Of a DNA stretch of 64,000 nucleotides, positions 9,562 through 20,871 are shown in pieces. Position numbers and translations under genes: made by a program. Positions within the stretch are counted from its first letter, which is position 1. Each line of letters starts with the position of its first letter. The stretch is from Arachis hypogaea (lineage: Eukaryota; Streptophyta; Magnoliopsida; Fabales; Fabaceae), in contig NC_092051.1 in the NCBI RefSeq assembly GCF_003086295.3, forward strand, positions 13,570,810 through 13,634,809, given 5' to 3'. Under the pieces are notes generated by a model, which did no database searches, was not told the DNA's origin, and saw only the letters and a program-made list of their open reading frames with translations.

Positions 9562-10292
9562 TCAAGAAGCCAATAGTTTTGCCAAATCGGAGCGCAGCTT
9601 TGTCCTTTTGTTTTTCAGAATAGTAAGTATTTCAATCTGCTTGAACTTGTCAGCTTGAATTCTCTCGAGTTTTTTTTTTATATTCTCCCCGCTCGGTGTC
9701 GATTGAGACAAGTTTCTGGATAAGGAGATGTTGCTCTTGTTGGGCTGCAGCCAGAGGTTTGGCTAGGGTGGCTCGACTTTGGCGTATGGTGGAAGTTGTT
9801 GGTTGTTCTATTCCAGAAGCAGGTCACAGCCCCAATCATCCAAGGGTGTGTGGTAAGTGAGAAGTGGAAAAGCCTTAGTAGTCTGTGGATTCCCAAAGCT
9901 TTCCAATCAGCACTTTTGGTAGGTTCGAGACGTCGATACCAAACTGTGAAATCATATCCCCGAGGATTAATCTTTGGATTGTTCCTGAAGGATTTTTGAT
10001 TGATGAAATGGGAGATGTTAAAAGATTGGTTTATCAGTAAATCTTTCCCATCAGCACTTGGAAAGAAAGAAAGTTTTTTATTTGCCCTCTCTAGAGACTC
10101 GATTGGCCCAAGGAAGCAATGTGTCTCAGCACCAATAGTGAATGGAATTAGGATTCTGGTGTCATTAGTTGGTAAATGAGGATCGTCAATGATGACTTGA
10201 TTGAGAATGTGAAGGGCCGGTGGAGGTGGCGGTGCTGTAGTGGGGCCTTTCCCCTTGTCTTGGGTGGCAATTTGAGAAGAAGAACTAGCCAT
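9562..10292 (-). pseudogene. Antisense extra ORF with plant-mobile-domain-like start, internally deleted
   Basis: ATG at 10292 on the minus strand. The first 204 codons (to 9678) begin MASSSSQIATQDKGKGP, then a Pro-rich linker and a region ending WMIGAVTCFWNRTTNNFH. That phrase resembles the start of the aminotransferase-like plant mobile domain. Homology then fails (frame lost about 9800). Between about 9680 and 9562 another frame gives a Lys/Glu-rich coiled-coil-like tail (LERIQADKFKQIEIL to LAKLLAS) ending at TGA 9564-9562. I infer that the middle of a longer protein is deleted. Extra antisense ORFs between integrase and the 3' LTR are known in Tat elements; their function is unsettled. 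Confidence 0.6.
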
Positions 10293-10640
10293 TTTCAGAC
10301 AGAGTAAAAGGAGAATAAAGGTTAAAGTTTTTTGTGAAGAGTTTGCTGGTATGGAGGAAACTTAGAGAATGATGAAGATTCAAGAAATTTGAATTAAGGA
10401 AAGAGTAATCAATTTAAAGTATCACTGTAACCGTTACTGTAGAAGGGATGTGAATGGAGGTAACTTCGTGGAGAAGATGAAGTGGTAGAGCGAGGAAGCG
10501 TAAGTCTCGGGAGATGTGTCGAGTGAATTAATGGTAATGGGTTTTAAATAACAATTATTACTGATTTGGAGAAACTGACGTCTTTTGAATTAAGTGCTTT
10601 ATTGTTCGATGATAATATCGAAGGCAACCACGTTAATCCA

Positions 10641-10652
10641 AGGGGGGCAATT
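10641..10652 (+). other. Polypurine tract of the Tat-like element
   Basis: AGGGGGGCAATT directly precedes the TGTTGATAG LTR start at 10653. Confidence 0.6.
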
Positions 10653-11552
10653 TGTTGATAGAAAAAATATTTTCGATAAAAGTAAGTGGAATCGAAACGA
10701 GTCAAGTATGGTTTCTCGAGAAGACACGCGCATAAGTATAAAGTTGGAAGTGATTGGTGCCGATTTGGTTTTCGATTGTTTTGTTGATCGAGTAAGTCAA
10801 ATCGAGGAGAAGTTTCGATTCGGAAAATCGAGTAAGGCCTTTGAAAGAGCCGGTCGAATAGTTGTGAAAGTGGGAAGTTAATAGCTTTTATTGCACGAGG
10901 AGATCATGGGAAATATCTACAATCATATGGCGAGAACGGTTACCAAGGGAGACTGCACTTCAAAATTAAAATGTTGTATTTAATTTTAATTAATTACCAA
11001 TTAATCGTTAGTTATGTAAAAATTAGCCTATAAATATTAGGAAATCTTAGTGAAGAGGGGGTGGAAACTTTTATTTAGAAAAACACTCTAGCACTCTCAC
11101 ATCCCAACGAATTCTTGAGTTTGCATTCGAGTTACATTTTCTGTAGGGTTCCTTCCACCTTTTCCTTTCTTTTAATTTATTCTTTCTGTAAACTTATCAT
11201 TTCAATTAATTTTATTTACTAAATGTCCTTCACTTTTGTTTGTTCAATTTATCTTTCTGCATTTGAATCTTTTATGTTGAAGTCCTTTCAATCCAATCAA
11301 GGGCATTTTATTGTCTTCTTTTAATTTCATTGCAAATCTTTCCATTTATTATTTATTTAGTTTTCAAAAATTTCAATATCTAAGTTTCAATTATTAATTA
11401 ACAGATTTACTTTATTTTAATTTTTAAATTTGGTCTAATCGAAGACGCTTTTGATGCACTTCTAGAAAATTGGTACTCGCACAGAGGAGTAGGTTTCGCT
11501 CCCAGACCATTAGAATCAAACCACCATCGATTTGCTAAAAATCGACAAAACA
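10653..11552 (+). repeat. Probable 3' LTR of the Tat-like element
   Basis: Starts TGTTGATAG after the polypurine tract and plausibly ends CGACAAAACA at 11552. It has a TATA box TATAAATA at 11029-11036 and T-rich sequence downstream, as expected of an R/U5 region. There is no second copy in the window to confirm the ends, so the right boundary is uncertain. Confidence 0.5.
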
Positions 11553-12405
11553 AATATATTTATGTATAATATATATTTTTTTAGGAGAAAATAATTTTTT
11601 ATGTTTTATTATTTTAAACTAATTAATAATTAAAAAATTATATCCGTTTGATTGATTAACTTTTTCGATTCTTTGAACGATTTGTTGTTAATTAATTTTT
11701 TTACCTAAATCAGACCTATCTAACTCGAATCGATTTAGTGATCGATTCTTAGTTAATCATATTGAACAGGTCGGTTTGTCTTATAACTATGCTCAAAAGA
11801 GAAAAAACATATTAAATTTGTTCGTAAGCCTTTCACGCAATCACCTTGATCTGATATATTCATGGAAATAATCTCTTGTATGTTGTATTCCACTAAGAAA
11901 TAAAAATGGAACCTTCGACCACGAATTAACAATCACCTTTTTACTAGTTTATTTCAATGCAAATCATCTTAGGTAGCCTGCCTAAGTGCCTAACAGAACT
12001 AGAACTATTCTGTTTTATCATGTAAAAATATTATATTCCCACTAAACTAGAAAGCAATACTACTTTAATAATGTTTCACCCTTTGACTATGACAAACGCA
12101 TTATTTCGATTTCGTTCTCCCTTATTTTGTTTTTTACCGTTGATTATGGTGTAATGCCATTGCAAAAAAGTTCTTCAATGTATAATTATATATATCTTAA
12201 ATTTATTCTTTTCATGTTACATAAAATCCTTTATAAAATAAGAGTCGAACCCACAAATCTAAACCAAAAGAAATACAAAACAATTAACCTCTATAACCAC
12301 ATTTATCTCTTACTCCATATCTGATCGTTCAAGAAAGAAAGCATGTGATTCTAATAGATATATCATATATTCATTTTACTTTTTTTATTTATTTATTTTG
12401 GGTAT
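11553..12405. other. AT-rich spacer, no gene seen
   Basis: Contains T/A-rich sequence and no credible coding. It ends at the left target-site duplication of the next retrotransposon. Confidence 0.6.
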
Positions 12406-12410
12406 ATAAC
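12406..12410. repeat. Target-site duplication ATAAC, left
   Basis: Identical to 18379-18383; flanks the LTR ends exactly. Confidence 0.9.
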
Positions 12411-12943
12411 TGTTTCGAGACTTACCTAGAATCGAATGGTGGTTGGGCTTGTTTGTGAGGTCCAAGCACTAGAGGAGGGTGGTCTCCAACTTGGTTTACG
12501 TCTGGGAGCTGCCGTCCGAGTTGTGTATGTGAAAGAATGGGGAGTGATACTTGCAAAGACACTTCGATGCCTAAGTCAGCATGGGGTTAAGCAAGTTTAG
12601 AATGTATTGGAACTTAGAGATACCTGAGGGGTATCAGTGTATTTATAGTGATGATCCAATAACCACCGTTGGAGTAGTTCCACTTCTAAAGGTGGATTAC
12701 CGTCCCTTTATCTTAGGGTTGTTGAGATGTGGCTTCTAGAAGTGGATTGAGAGATTTTAGAGGCAGTTACTTACTTGAATAAGTGCTATCTGCCAGCTAT
12801 CCCTTGAGCCCGCCTTCTTAGGGAGGAAATCTATGTTGAGTCCGACCTCTTCTGAAGAGGTCGGTGGATAACAAAGGCCAATCTTTAGATTGGCATTTTG
12901 GTGTATTTGGACCTGAGCCATAGTGTTGGGGCAGGTAGGAACA
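12411..12943 (-). repeat. 3' LTR
   Basis: 533 bp. On the minus strand it begins TGTTCCTACC and ends in CA. A TATA box CTATAAATA lies at 12640-12648 (minus). Confidence 0.92.
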
Positions 12944-12955
12944 GTGCCCCTACTC
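12944..12955 (-). other. Polypurine tract
   Basis: Minus strand GAGTAGGGGCAC immediately precedes the LTR start, as typical for Tat elements. Confidence 0.8.
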
Positions 12956-13199
12956 GAGTCCGATCTCTTTTGCTTATGAGATCGGACTCGAGTATTGAAC
13001 TTGGGTCTGTAGCCGACGTGATTTTTAAAACTGACGTGATTTTAAATTTCTTAACCGTCAAGTATAATCAAACGTCACATCCGTTGGGGTTTTCGCATTT
13101 ACACATGGGAGCAGTTACATTGGTAACGACGCGTTTCTTTAATGATCGCGTCAATTTACCCTTATGCCCCTGACGTGTTATAAATACTTTTCCCTCTCT

Positions 13200-14700
13200 T
13201 TAAACGACTTATTTTTGCCAAGTCTTTTTTCTAGAACTGATTTGTACAACTCGTTCTTTCCGAGTTATTTAAGGCTTGTAGGCTCTGTATGATTGGTTTT
13301 AGCACATCTTGCTTAACCAAAGAATATTTCTTGTCCTAGTTTTGTATAACTGGTTCAGTTTGAGTTGTTTTGAGGATACATGACTTGTTTTAATACAAAT
13401 CACCTTTCTGAAACTTATTCCGATTTCTTACGACTTGTTTTGATACAAATCATTTATTTCAAAACTCGTAATTATTTCTGAGTATAACCTCATCTAGCTC
13501 GTTTGATGCGAGTAGTTTTAAGGTCTTACGATTTGTTTCATTTCAAATCGTTTAATTAAAACGTGGCTATTTCTTGATCTAATTTCATACAACTCATTTA
13601 AATTCGAGCTGTTTTTAGGACTTCACACCTTGTTTCAAGTACAACTTGTTTATTTTGAGTCCTTTTAAAGTATCAGATCATCTTTATAACCATCGGACTT
13701 CGTTGCTTTATCCATTGTGCCCCTGCTCGAGGTTGAGCTTTATGAAGTCGGACTCGAGTAGTCAAGCAGAAAGGATTTTCGAATGAAGCCTTTCAATGAT
13801 TTGTTCAACTCGTTCATTCCGAGTTAGGTGACTTGTTTTTTATACAAGTAACTCTTTTGAAGCACAACTAGTTATATATCAAGTTGTTTTGCGCGATTTG
13901 TTTTAATACAAATTGCTTAAATCATATGGTTATTTTTTACTCGATTTTGTTCAACTCATGAGCTTGAGTTGTTTTAAATCATCAAGCTGTATTATAACCA
14001 TTGGACACCAATTTGTACCTCGTCGCTTTATCCGAGCGACCATTGATAAGGTCAGCTCGTGATTTTTGCATTTTGTCGAGCATAAATTGGCGCCTTAGGT
14101 GAAGGGATTATATGCTTATTCCCTCCCCTTTCTAGTTTTTACAAGGTTGTCATCCTTGCATATGATACAACTCGTTTTACCCAAGTCGTTTTAGAGGATA
14201 GTTTTTACGTTTCGATTTTGTTCAAAATCGTTTGCAATCCTTTCTTTCCTTTTTAACTCGTTTCTATACGAGTCATTTGGTTAAAGGATTTTTGTTTTGA
14301 TTTTACTTTAGTGATTCATTTTGATACAAATCACTTTTTAATGCTTTGCTTTAATGATTTGTTTTGATACAAATCACTTTTAAAGCTTTGCTTTTAAATA
14401 AAAACGACTTGTGCTTGACACAATTTCGTTGAAAATATGGTTGACTGGCACAACTTGTTTAATCCGAGTTGTCCTTATGTTGTTGTGAATGCTAGAACAA
14501 GTTTTCTTTGAACAACTTGTTTTTGTGAAATTGTTCCATTTTATACGACTAGGTCGTTTATTTTTAGAACTTGTAGAGATGAGATCGTGGGCTTGAGATT
14601 TTGTACGATTCATTTGTTACCCATGTGGGTCGAGTTGTTAAATCGTATTTATACCTTGAGGGGTATATTTAGTTAAGTTACTTTTGCGACTTGTTCTAAA
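13200..14700 (-). repeat. Degenerate repeats with mini inverted repeats in the 3' untranslated region
   Basis: About twenty short units occur over 1.5 kb, of two kinds. One reads ACTTGTTTTGATACAAATCA (inner arms TTTG/CAAA). The other is AACTCGTTCTTTCCGAGTT-like (arms AACTCG/CGAGTT). Many units are an inverted repeat of 5-7 bp around a 6-9 base loop. No coding is visible through them. Confidence 0.7.
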
Positions 14701-14901
14701 CACAACTTTTTCAACCCGTTTAGCCTGAGCTGTTTCGAGGTATTTTCTTTCCAATTTGCGTATGTAACTTCTTTCCACCAATTGGTTCCTCGTCGCTTCA
14801 TCCAGGAGATTTCTATATGATCGGCCCGTGATTTTCGCGGTTTATCGAGCTTCTATTGGTGTGTGTTAATTGTAGAAAATCAATTTTCATAAGGAATTGT
14901 T

Positions 14902-15117
14902 TTATCTCCTTATGTTGGAGGTGTGTCGCGACCTGGGTAGTTCGTCACCTTTGAGGTCGGACACTTTGTAGTAGCCATTTTCTAAGATTTCAGTAATCTT
15001 GTAGGGTCTTATCCAGTTTGCTGTCAGTTTTTCTTCGCCCGACCTCTGTAACCTGATATTATGTCTTATCAGGATGAGGTCATTTATGGCGAATCTTGTA
15101 GCCATCTTTTGTCTCAA
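14902..15117 (-). pseudogene. Integrase C-terminal fragment
   Basis: 71 codons ending the frame: DLILIRHNIRLQ, then KLTANWIRPYKITEILENGY, then YYKVSDLKGDELPRSRH and NIRR. This is the C-terminal module of Tat/Retand-type integrases (W.GPY-like strand, then YYKV.DL.G.ELPR.WH..NLRR). The upstream frame (integrase core, RNase H, RT) is not found between here and the gag fragment. Confidence 0.85.
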
Positions 15118-15989
15118 AATCTCTTTTCTTATCCGATTTTGCTCTCGAATTTCTGAAAGGAGGTTGAGTTTGGTTTTCCTTTATTTATATCAATGGGAAT
15201 TATGGCTTCTGTGCCATATGCATGAATAGTACCCCTACTCGAGGTCGAGCTTCATGAAGTCAGATTCGAGCATTTAGTCATGTCATTCTTGAATCTTACT
15301 ATTTGTTGCTATGTGATTTTTACAAGTTATTTTGGACTCTCTTTCTGGAAAGTCGGATAACTTGTTTTATACTTGTTGTATCAACCTAGTAAGGGGTCGA
15401 ATACTTATCTCTTGGCTTGAGGAGGCATTCTTACAAATCACTATCCTTTTTCAATTTGTTTTAAACAAATTGTTGTGAGGTTGGGTTTACATTTTCTTTG
15501 TGTTGATGTTTGATTATCATCACGCTTTCCTCAAATTATTTTTGCGATTCGTTTTAAGTTTGCCCCCTTGCCAGCTTGTTTTAATACAAGTGGCTTAATG
15601 AGGTCGGACTACAATTTGTATTTATAACTTCTTACACCACTTTAGATCTTGTCACTTCAAGTCAGAAAAAAGTGTGCATTAGGAAGTAAGGTTCGCTTTC
15701 TAGCTGTAGTATCCCTTTTGTTGTAGACATGGCACAATCTAGGTAGATTGTTTTTGAGAAAATTGGATATGTTGTAGTAGTTTTTTTCCAAGTCTTAAGT
15801 GACTTTGTTGGGATCTTTTCATTTTGGTGTTCACATTTCTTCGTCCGATTTTGGCCCGATGTCATTTTGGATCAAGACGAGGTTGCCAGTTGAGAAATTT
15901 TTTTGTATGATCTCTTTATGGCCATTTATACTTGGGAGCTGGCTCTTGAAGTCATACCTTGAGAAAGAGGTCGAACTTTTCTTTGTAAG

Positions 15990-16480
15990 CTCTTAAAGAG
16001 ATCGGATTTTTATTTGTAGACTTGAATCCTCAGAAGAGGTCAGATTATCTTCGTAAGCTTGGATCCTTAGAAGGTGTCAGATTTTTCTTTTTAAGCTTTG
16101 GAAAGAGGTCAAATTTTTTTTCTAAGCTTGGAGGTTTTCGACCTCATTGTAGACTCTGATCTTTAAAAGAAGTCGGAATTTTTTTCTGGTAATCTTCGAG
16201 GTTTTCGACCTCATTGTAGACTTGATTATGAAAGAGGTCGGATTTTTTCACAAACTCCAAAAAGAGGTCGAATTTTTTCTTTGTCAGATCTAAAAGAAGT
16301 CGAATTTTTCTTTATCAGCTTGGAGGTTTTTGACCTCATTGTAGAGTTTGACTTTTAAAAGAGTTCAGACTTTTCTGTATGAGCTCTGAAAGAGGTCAGA
16401 ATATCCTTTGTAAGCTTGGAACTTTTCGACCTCATTGAAGAGTCTAACCTTTAAAAGAGGTCGGACTTTTCTCTGTGAGG
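15990..16480 (-). repeat. Degenerate tandem repeats around AAAGAGGTCGGA and GACCTCATTGTAGA
   Basis: Four copies of TTTTCGACCTCATTGTAGA-like sequence (near 16141, 16208, 16332 and 16430) alternate with AAAGAGGTCGGATTTTTCTT units. They occupy the place of the deleted pol and probably arose by local tandem duplication. Confidence 0.65.
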
Positions 16481-16772
16481 TCGGAATTTGTACAATATTT
16501 CCCGATCTGAAGACTTGTTTGAAATTGCTGAGATGGCTATATGGATCAGTAGGTCTATCATAGGAATCTACGTTGGGATGTTGGAAATTTCTTGGAACCT
16601 TTGCACGCATGACCTCTTTAGAGAAAAGATCGTCTCCTCCAATGAAGACTAAGTCTTTGTCATCCTGACTTTCTTTTTTCCTTGGCTTGGATTCTAGTTT
16701 TCTTGGTTTATCTTTAATCTCTCTTTTGTTGTGAAGCTCTTTTCGGAGTTGGCTCTCGATTCTCTTCGTCAT
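16365..16772 (-). pseudogene. gag fragment
   Basis: A charged leader (KRIESQLRKELHNKREIKDK) is followed by a Tat-gag signature: FSKEVMRAKVPRNFQHPNVD, then YDRPTDPYSHLSNFKQVF. Homology stops after about residue 90 and the last ~40 codons look unrelated. In intact elements this is where capsid begins. Broken. Confidence 0.8.
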
Positions 16773-17689
16773 TCTAACCCGTTAAGGGATCTCCAATTTT
16801 TTTTGTAGATTCTGCCATTAAGTCTTTAATCAGACTAGTTGCTTCTTTTGCTGGAGTAGTAGGACTTTTGTTTATTCTCTTTTTTTTTTCACGTATCTTC
16901 TTTTGCCAATTGAATTTTCTGAGTTGAAAATTCTTTTATTCAGTTGGCTTTCGAGTTCGTCTTGGTTTGCTTTCTACAATGACCTTGGGACGGTGCTTTC
17001 TTCTCCTTTGTTTTGGTTGTGGTGTGCTTTCTTTCTAAATTTCATCCATCTTGATTGGTGTGCAAACAACATCAAATTCTACCACATGATTATTTCTTTC
17101 TATATTCATTGGCAGTGATGTAATTTGTGAGCAACCAACGAAGGATGTGCCATGAAAATTTTTCGTGTTATTTATGGCTCTGTTGTAATTGATATGTGAA
17201 TCCAATGAAGAAAAAATTGGATTCATCAATCCATTGTCGGATTGGGTTGCATTCAAATTGGCTGATGCCGTATTTTTTAGCATAAATTGGGAAGAAAGAT
17301 TTCATTATTTTTTATCAATAATATTTTCCATTCCTTCTTCAATTACTGACCAATATGAGACATTTTATTTATTGATAAAACCTATGTATTTGAAACATAC
17401 AAGTGCTCCATTACCATGAGTGGGTATCATGATTCTTTCCGAGGTTGTAAGTCGGCACAGATGTCATTGTCCATTCTTTTCCACGAAGAGATTGTGATCA
17501 GTCACGTACCATTTTCTCCCTCTTTTTTCTTTTTTTTTTTTTTTGAAAACGGTGACGAATTTGCAGTTTCCAATCCACCATGGTTGGTGTCTATGAGTGC
17601 ATTATCTTTGTTTCTACCGTTTGATATATTTAATCCAATTTAACTGTGGAAGTAGAATCATCATCCCTATTTGATATCCTCTGCCCATT

Positions 17690-17808
17690 GGGAGAAATTT
17701 TTACAGATTTCTGGTATCCATAGAAATTGTATTCCAGCTTTTTTTTAACATGCTTGCATCTAATTCATGTCGAGTGGTTGTCTGACTATCTTGTTGATCA
17801 TTTGCCAT
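17690..17808 (-). pseudogene. gag N-terminus with early stop
   Basis: ATG at 17808 (minus), 22 bp downstream of the primer site. It reads MANDQQDSQTTTRHELDAS and ends at a stop after about 35 codons. Sequence from here to 16772 has no recognisable gag, so the gene is split by mutation or deletion. Confidence 0.6.
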
Positions 17809-17830
17809 TATCAAGGGTTGAGCTCCAGGT

Positions 17831-17848
17831 CCCCGGCAACGGTGCCAA
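17831..17848 (-). other. Primer binding site, tRNA-Asp type
   Basis: Minus strand TTGGCACCGTTGCCGGGG lies next to the 5' LTR end. It differs by one base from the tRNA-Asp complement seen at 107-125. Confidence 0.85.
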
Positions 17849-18378
17849 TGTTCCGGGGCTTACCTAAAACCGGATGGTGGTTGGGCTTGTTTGTGAGGCC
17901 CAAGCACTAGAGGAGGGTGGTCTCCGACTTGGTTTACGTCTGGGAGCCGCCGTTCGAGTTGTGTATGTGAAAGAATGGGGGTGGTACCTGCAAAGACACT
18001 CCGATGCCTAAGTCAGCATGGGGTTAAGCAGGTTTAGAATGCATTGGAAGAGATACCTGAGGGGTGTCAGTGTATTTATAGTGGTGATCCAATAACCACC
18101 GTTGGAGTAGTTCCACTTCTGAAGGTGGATAACCGTCCATTTATCTTAGGATTGTTGAGATGTGGCTTCTAGAAGTGGGTTGAGAGATTTTAGGGGCAGT
18201 TACTTACTTGAATAAGTGCTATCTGCCAGCTATCCCTTGAGCCCGACTTCTTAGGGAGGAAATCTGTGTTGAGTCCGACCTCTTCTGAAGAGGTCGGTGG
18301 ATAACGAAGACCAATCTTTGGATTGGGTCTTTTGGTGTATTTGGACTTGGGTCATAGTGTTGGGTCAGGATAGAAACA
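17849..18378 (-). repeat. 5' LTR
   Basis: 530 bp, the partner of 12411-12943 with scattered substitutions. The TATA box is at 18073-18081 (minus). A few small gaps distinguish the two copies. Confidence 0.92.
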
Positions 18379-18383
18379 ATAAC
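18379..18383. repeat. Target-site duplication ATAAC, right
   Basis: Identical to 12406-12410. Confidence 0.9.
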
Positions 18384-19858
18384 TATATATCACATTCATT
18401 ATTTTAACTTTTTAAGTATCTAACCTTTTTTTTGGGTTAGTGACTTTTTAAGTGTCTTGTCAGTACGGCGGCGTTTGGTTATGAAAACGCACAAGACAAG
18501 ACATTGAGAACAAAATATAAATGACAGAGATACAAAAATTAGTATTTTTGTATTTTGTTTAATGATAAACTAAAATAGATTATAAAAGTCTAATTTATTC
18601 TCATTTTTTAATTTAAAAATTTAGAAAGAAAAATATAATAATAAAAGTATAATTATGAAAAATTAATAAGTAATAAAAAAATAAATTGTATTCTTCATTA
18701 ATATCTCAATATCCTTTCTATCAAGATATAGACACAAAATACATTAATTTAATATCTTTAGATATATTCATATCTCATCTACTAAATATAATTTTGTGTT
18801 TTTATGTCTTTAATATCCTGCCCTTAAAAATAAATACAACTTAAGGGATTTTCTTTTTTTAACAGTTTTATCAGAAGAGGTAGAGTTTAAATAATTAGAG
18901 ATGCGGGTTTATCCTTATATTCATACTAATTATGTGTTTAATTTAAGGCCCACTTCGGGAAAGGTCCATATAATTCAGAAGTCAGGCAATATATATAGGC
19001 CATTTTTGTTAAAGCAATTCCCAGAATGAACCCAAAAAAAAGACGCAATCAACAGATATTATTGCCGTGTAAGCCTTTAGTATAATTCTAACCCAAAAGA
19101 AAAAAGGAAAAAAAATCTTTAGCGCAATTGATACATAAGGTGACTTTTATCCTTGTCCAAAAAAGAAAAACTGACTTTTGTTAAAATCACAAGTTCGAAT
19201 TTCGTTCTGTTAAAAAAAAAAAAAAAAGTTCCAATTTCGTTCTGACGGAAAAATTTTGCTCTTAGATATTCCCATTTTTTATATGGAATCGCAAATAATT
19301 TTTATCCTAATATTTTTATGAAATGTACTTAAATCACAAGAATATATATAATTAGAAGTTGATAGTTAAAAATCGTTAAATAATAATTTGACTAAATTTT
19401 TATTTAACAATTTTTAATTATTAATTTTATGTAAAATTTACTGCATATGAATTTTTATAGTTAGATAAAAAAAACCATGGTAAGATAACATTAAACGGAT
19501 TAATTAGGGGCACTTAAGATGAACTCGAAGCTCACAGAGGCCATGGCAAGAAATAACCCTAAGCGTGCTTAGTGCTTCCACATAATAGCGTCATTTTCAA
19601 TATTCTTTTTATGCAATTAGAAATAAGGAGTATGCCCAAAGTGACATAGATAGCATACAGTGCTTATTAAAGAACGAATGGTCTCAAATTTTGTACAAGG
19701 TTATATCATACGATAGTCCTCAAAGAGTGTGCGTGAGCTAGAATGTTCAAGATTGGAGTCCACGTGGCTACTCCTGACACTCAAAAACTTGATGATGTCA
19801 GATCATGACATGGCACACCAACTTGACCCTGGCAACCACAAATTTGATGCTACTACTA
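18384..19858. other. AT-rich intergenic DNA
   Basis: No credible gene. It includes a possible SINE-like piece (19115-19227) and a G-box-like CACGTGG at 19761-19767 that is too far from the next gene to assign. Confidence 0.6.
19115..19227 (+). repeat. Possible tRNA-type SINE fragment with A-tail
   Basis: An A-box-like TTAGCGCAATTGATACATAA, a B-box-like CACAAGTTCGAATTTCG (about 19188-19204) and then a run of 16 A (19212-19227). The 19 bases AAGTTCGAATTTCGTTCTG before the tail recur with one change right after it. Weakly supported. Confidence 0.4.
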
Positions 19859-19867
19859 TTACTATAA

Positions 19868-20073
19868 AGTGAATATTATAATGAAAATGGTAAAAATATT
19901 TTTTTACGAAGATGTTTTGGTTAAAAGTGTGGTTTATTTATTTAGCTACACTTTAAATAAAAATAATATTTTTATAAATATTAAAATCTAACCATACAAT
20001 CTATCATCTAAAAATAAAAAAAAAAATATATTCACATAAAAATAATTATAAAATTTTCACTGTAGTATCCACC
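19868..20073. mobile_element. 206-bp MITE, Mutator type (AhMITE1-like)
   Basis: Imperfect terminal inverted repeats (AGTGAATATTATAATGAAAA against GGTGGATACTACAGTGAAAA) are flanked by an exact 9-bp duplication TTACTATAA (19859-19867, 20074-20082). Length and TSD size fit my recollection of the peanut AhMITE1 family, but the family name needs alignment. A diverged relative lies at 42778-42988. Confidence 0.8.
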
Positions 20074-20721
20074 TTACTATAATATTATAGTTGATGTTTT
20101 ATATATCCATTTGTAGCCATTTATATTTTATTTTGATTTGTGCACTCCGTTGTGTACTCTCGTCTAAATTCATTGTTCTACTTCTATCACACTATCTTGT
20201 ACTGACTTCCTTCAATGTTCCAGTGACTTCACAATTTAGATAATTACGGAAATGATTACAAGAAGAATAATCAAGTATTTCTAAGATATAATATATCAAA
20301 ATTGTCCAAGATTTGGAAATAATATCTTTAGTTGATATGAAACTCTAATAGAATGCATGTGCAATTTATTTGTGTTTTATGTATTATTTATGACTATCAT
20401 TATTTAAATTGTTTTGCTCATAACTATTTTTAAAATAATGGGCAAGAATACTTTCTAGTTTCTACAGATAATGTGGGTCAATTCTTCAATTTTTTTATAC
20501 ATTAAAAAAATAATATATAGATGACAAAAATAATCACTAAATTAAATATTTTGTATTATGTATATTTTAAACATATTATTTTTTATATATATTTTAATTA
20601 AATAATCAAATTGTAGCAATCAATAATCAAACTTATTTATATTAATATAATAAAAAAAATTACAAGATACTAAATAGAAATTTATATATGTGATAATTGA
20701 TTTATAGTTAAATTTTAATAT

Positions 20722-20811
20722 TTTTTTTACCAAAGACAAGGAGATTCAAATCCACGATTTTTAGATAAATATGAGGAAATTATGTCGTTTAAGCTATAAC
20801 TTGTTAGCTAA
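20722..20811 (-). mobile_element. 90-bp tRNA-derived SINE with 14-bp TSD
   Basis: Minus strand: an A-box TAGCTTAAACGACATAA, a B-box GTGGATTTGAATCTCC and a 3' end CTTTGGTAAAAAAAA. It is flanked by an exact 14-bp duplication TTAAATTTTAATAT (20708-20721 and 20812-20825). The internal sequence resembles a common legume SINE. Confidence 0.75.
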
Positions 20812-20871
20812 TTAAATTTTAATATACACATTATATAATTAGTATATTTAATATATTAATCATTAGAGAAA

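Larger units (their letters stand above)
9240..11552 (+). mobile_element. 3' part of an older Tat-like Ty3 retrotransposon
   Basis: Reading rightwards from the nested insertion: an integrase C-terminal fragment (9240-9491), an antisense extra ORF (9562-10292), an upstream spacer, a polypurine tract (10641-10652) and a probable 3' LTR (10653-11552). Integrase followed by an antisense ORF and then the LTR is a known Tat-lineage layout. The 5' part must lie left of the window or be lost. Confidence 0.7.
12411..18378 (-). mobile_element. Tat-lineage Ty3 LTR retrotransposon with large pol deletion
   Basis: LTRs at 12411-12943 and 17849-18378 are near-identical. The element is flanked by a perfect 5-bp target-site duplication, ATAAC (12406-12410 and 18379-18383). 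Transcribed leftwards: 5' LTR, tRNA-Asp-type primer site, gag start at 17808, gag core fragment, integrase C-terminal fragment, polypurine tract, 3' LTR. RT, RNase H and the integrase core are absent, so it is a deletion derivative that would need another element's enzymes. Confidence 0.92.

Noticed and set aside
18470..18850. hAT-type MITE starting GGCGTTTGGTTATGAAAA
   Set aside because: The start looks typical, but no convincing inverted partner or 8-bp duplication was found.
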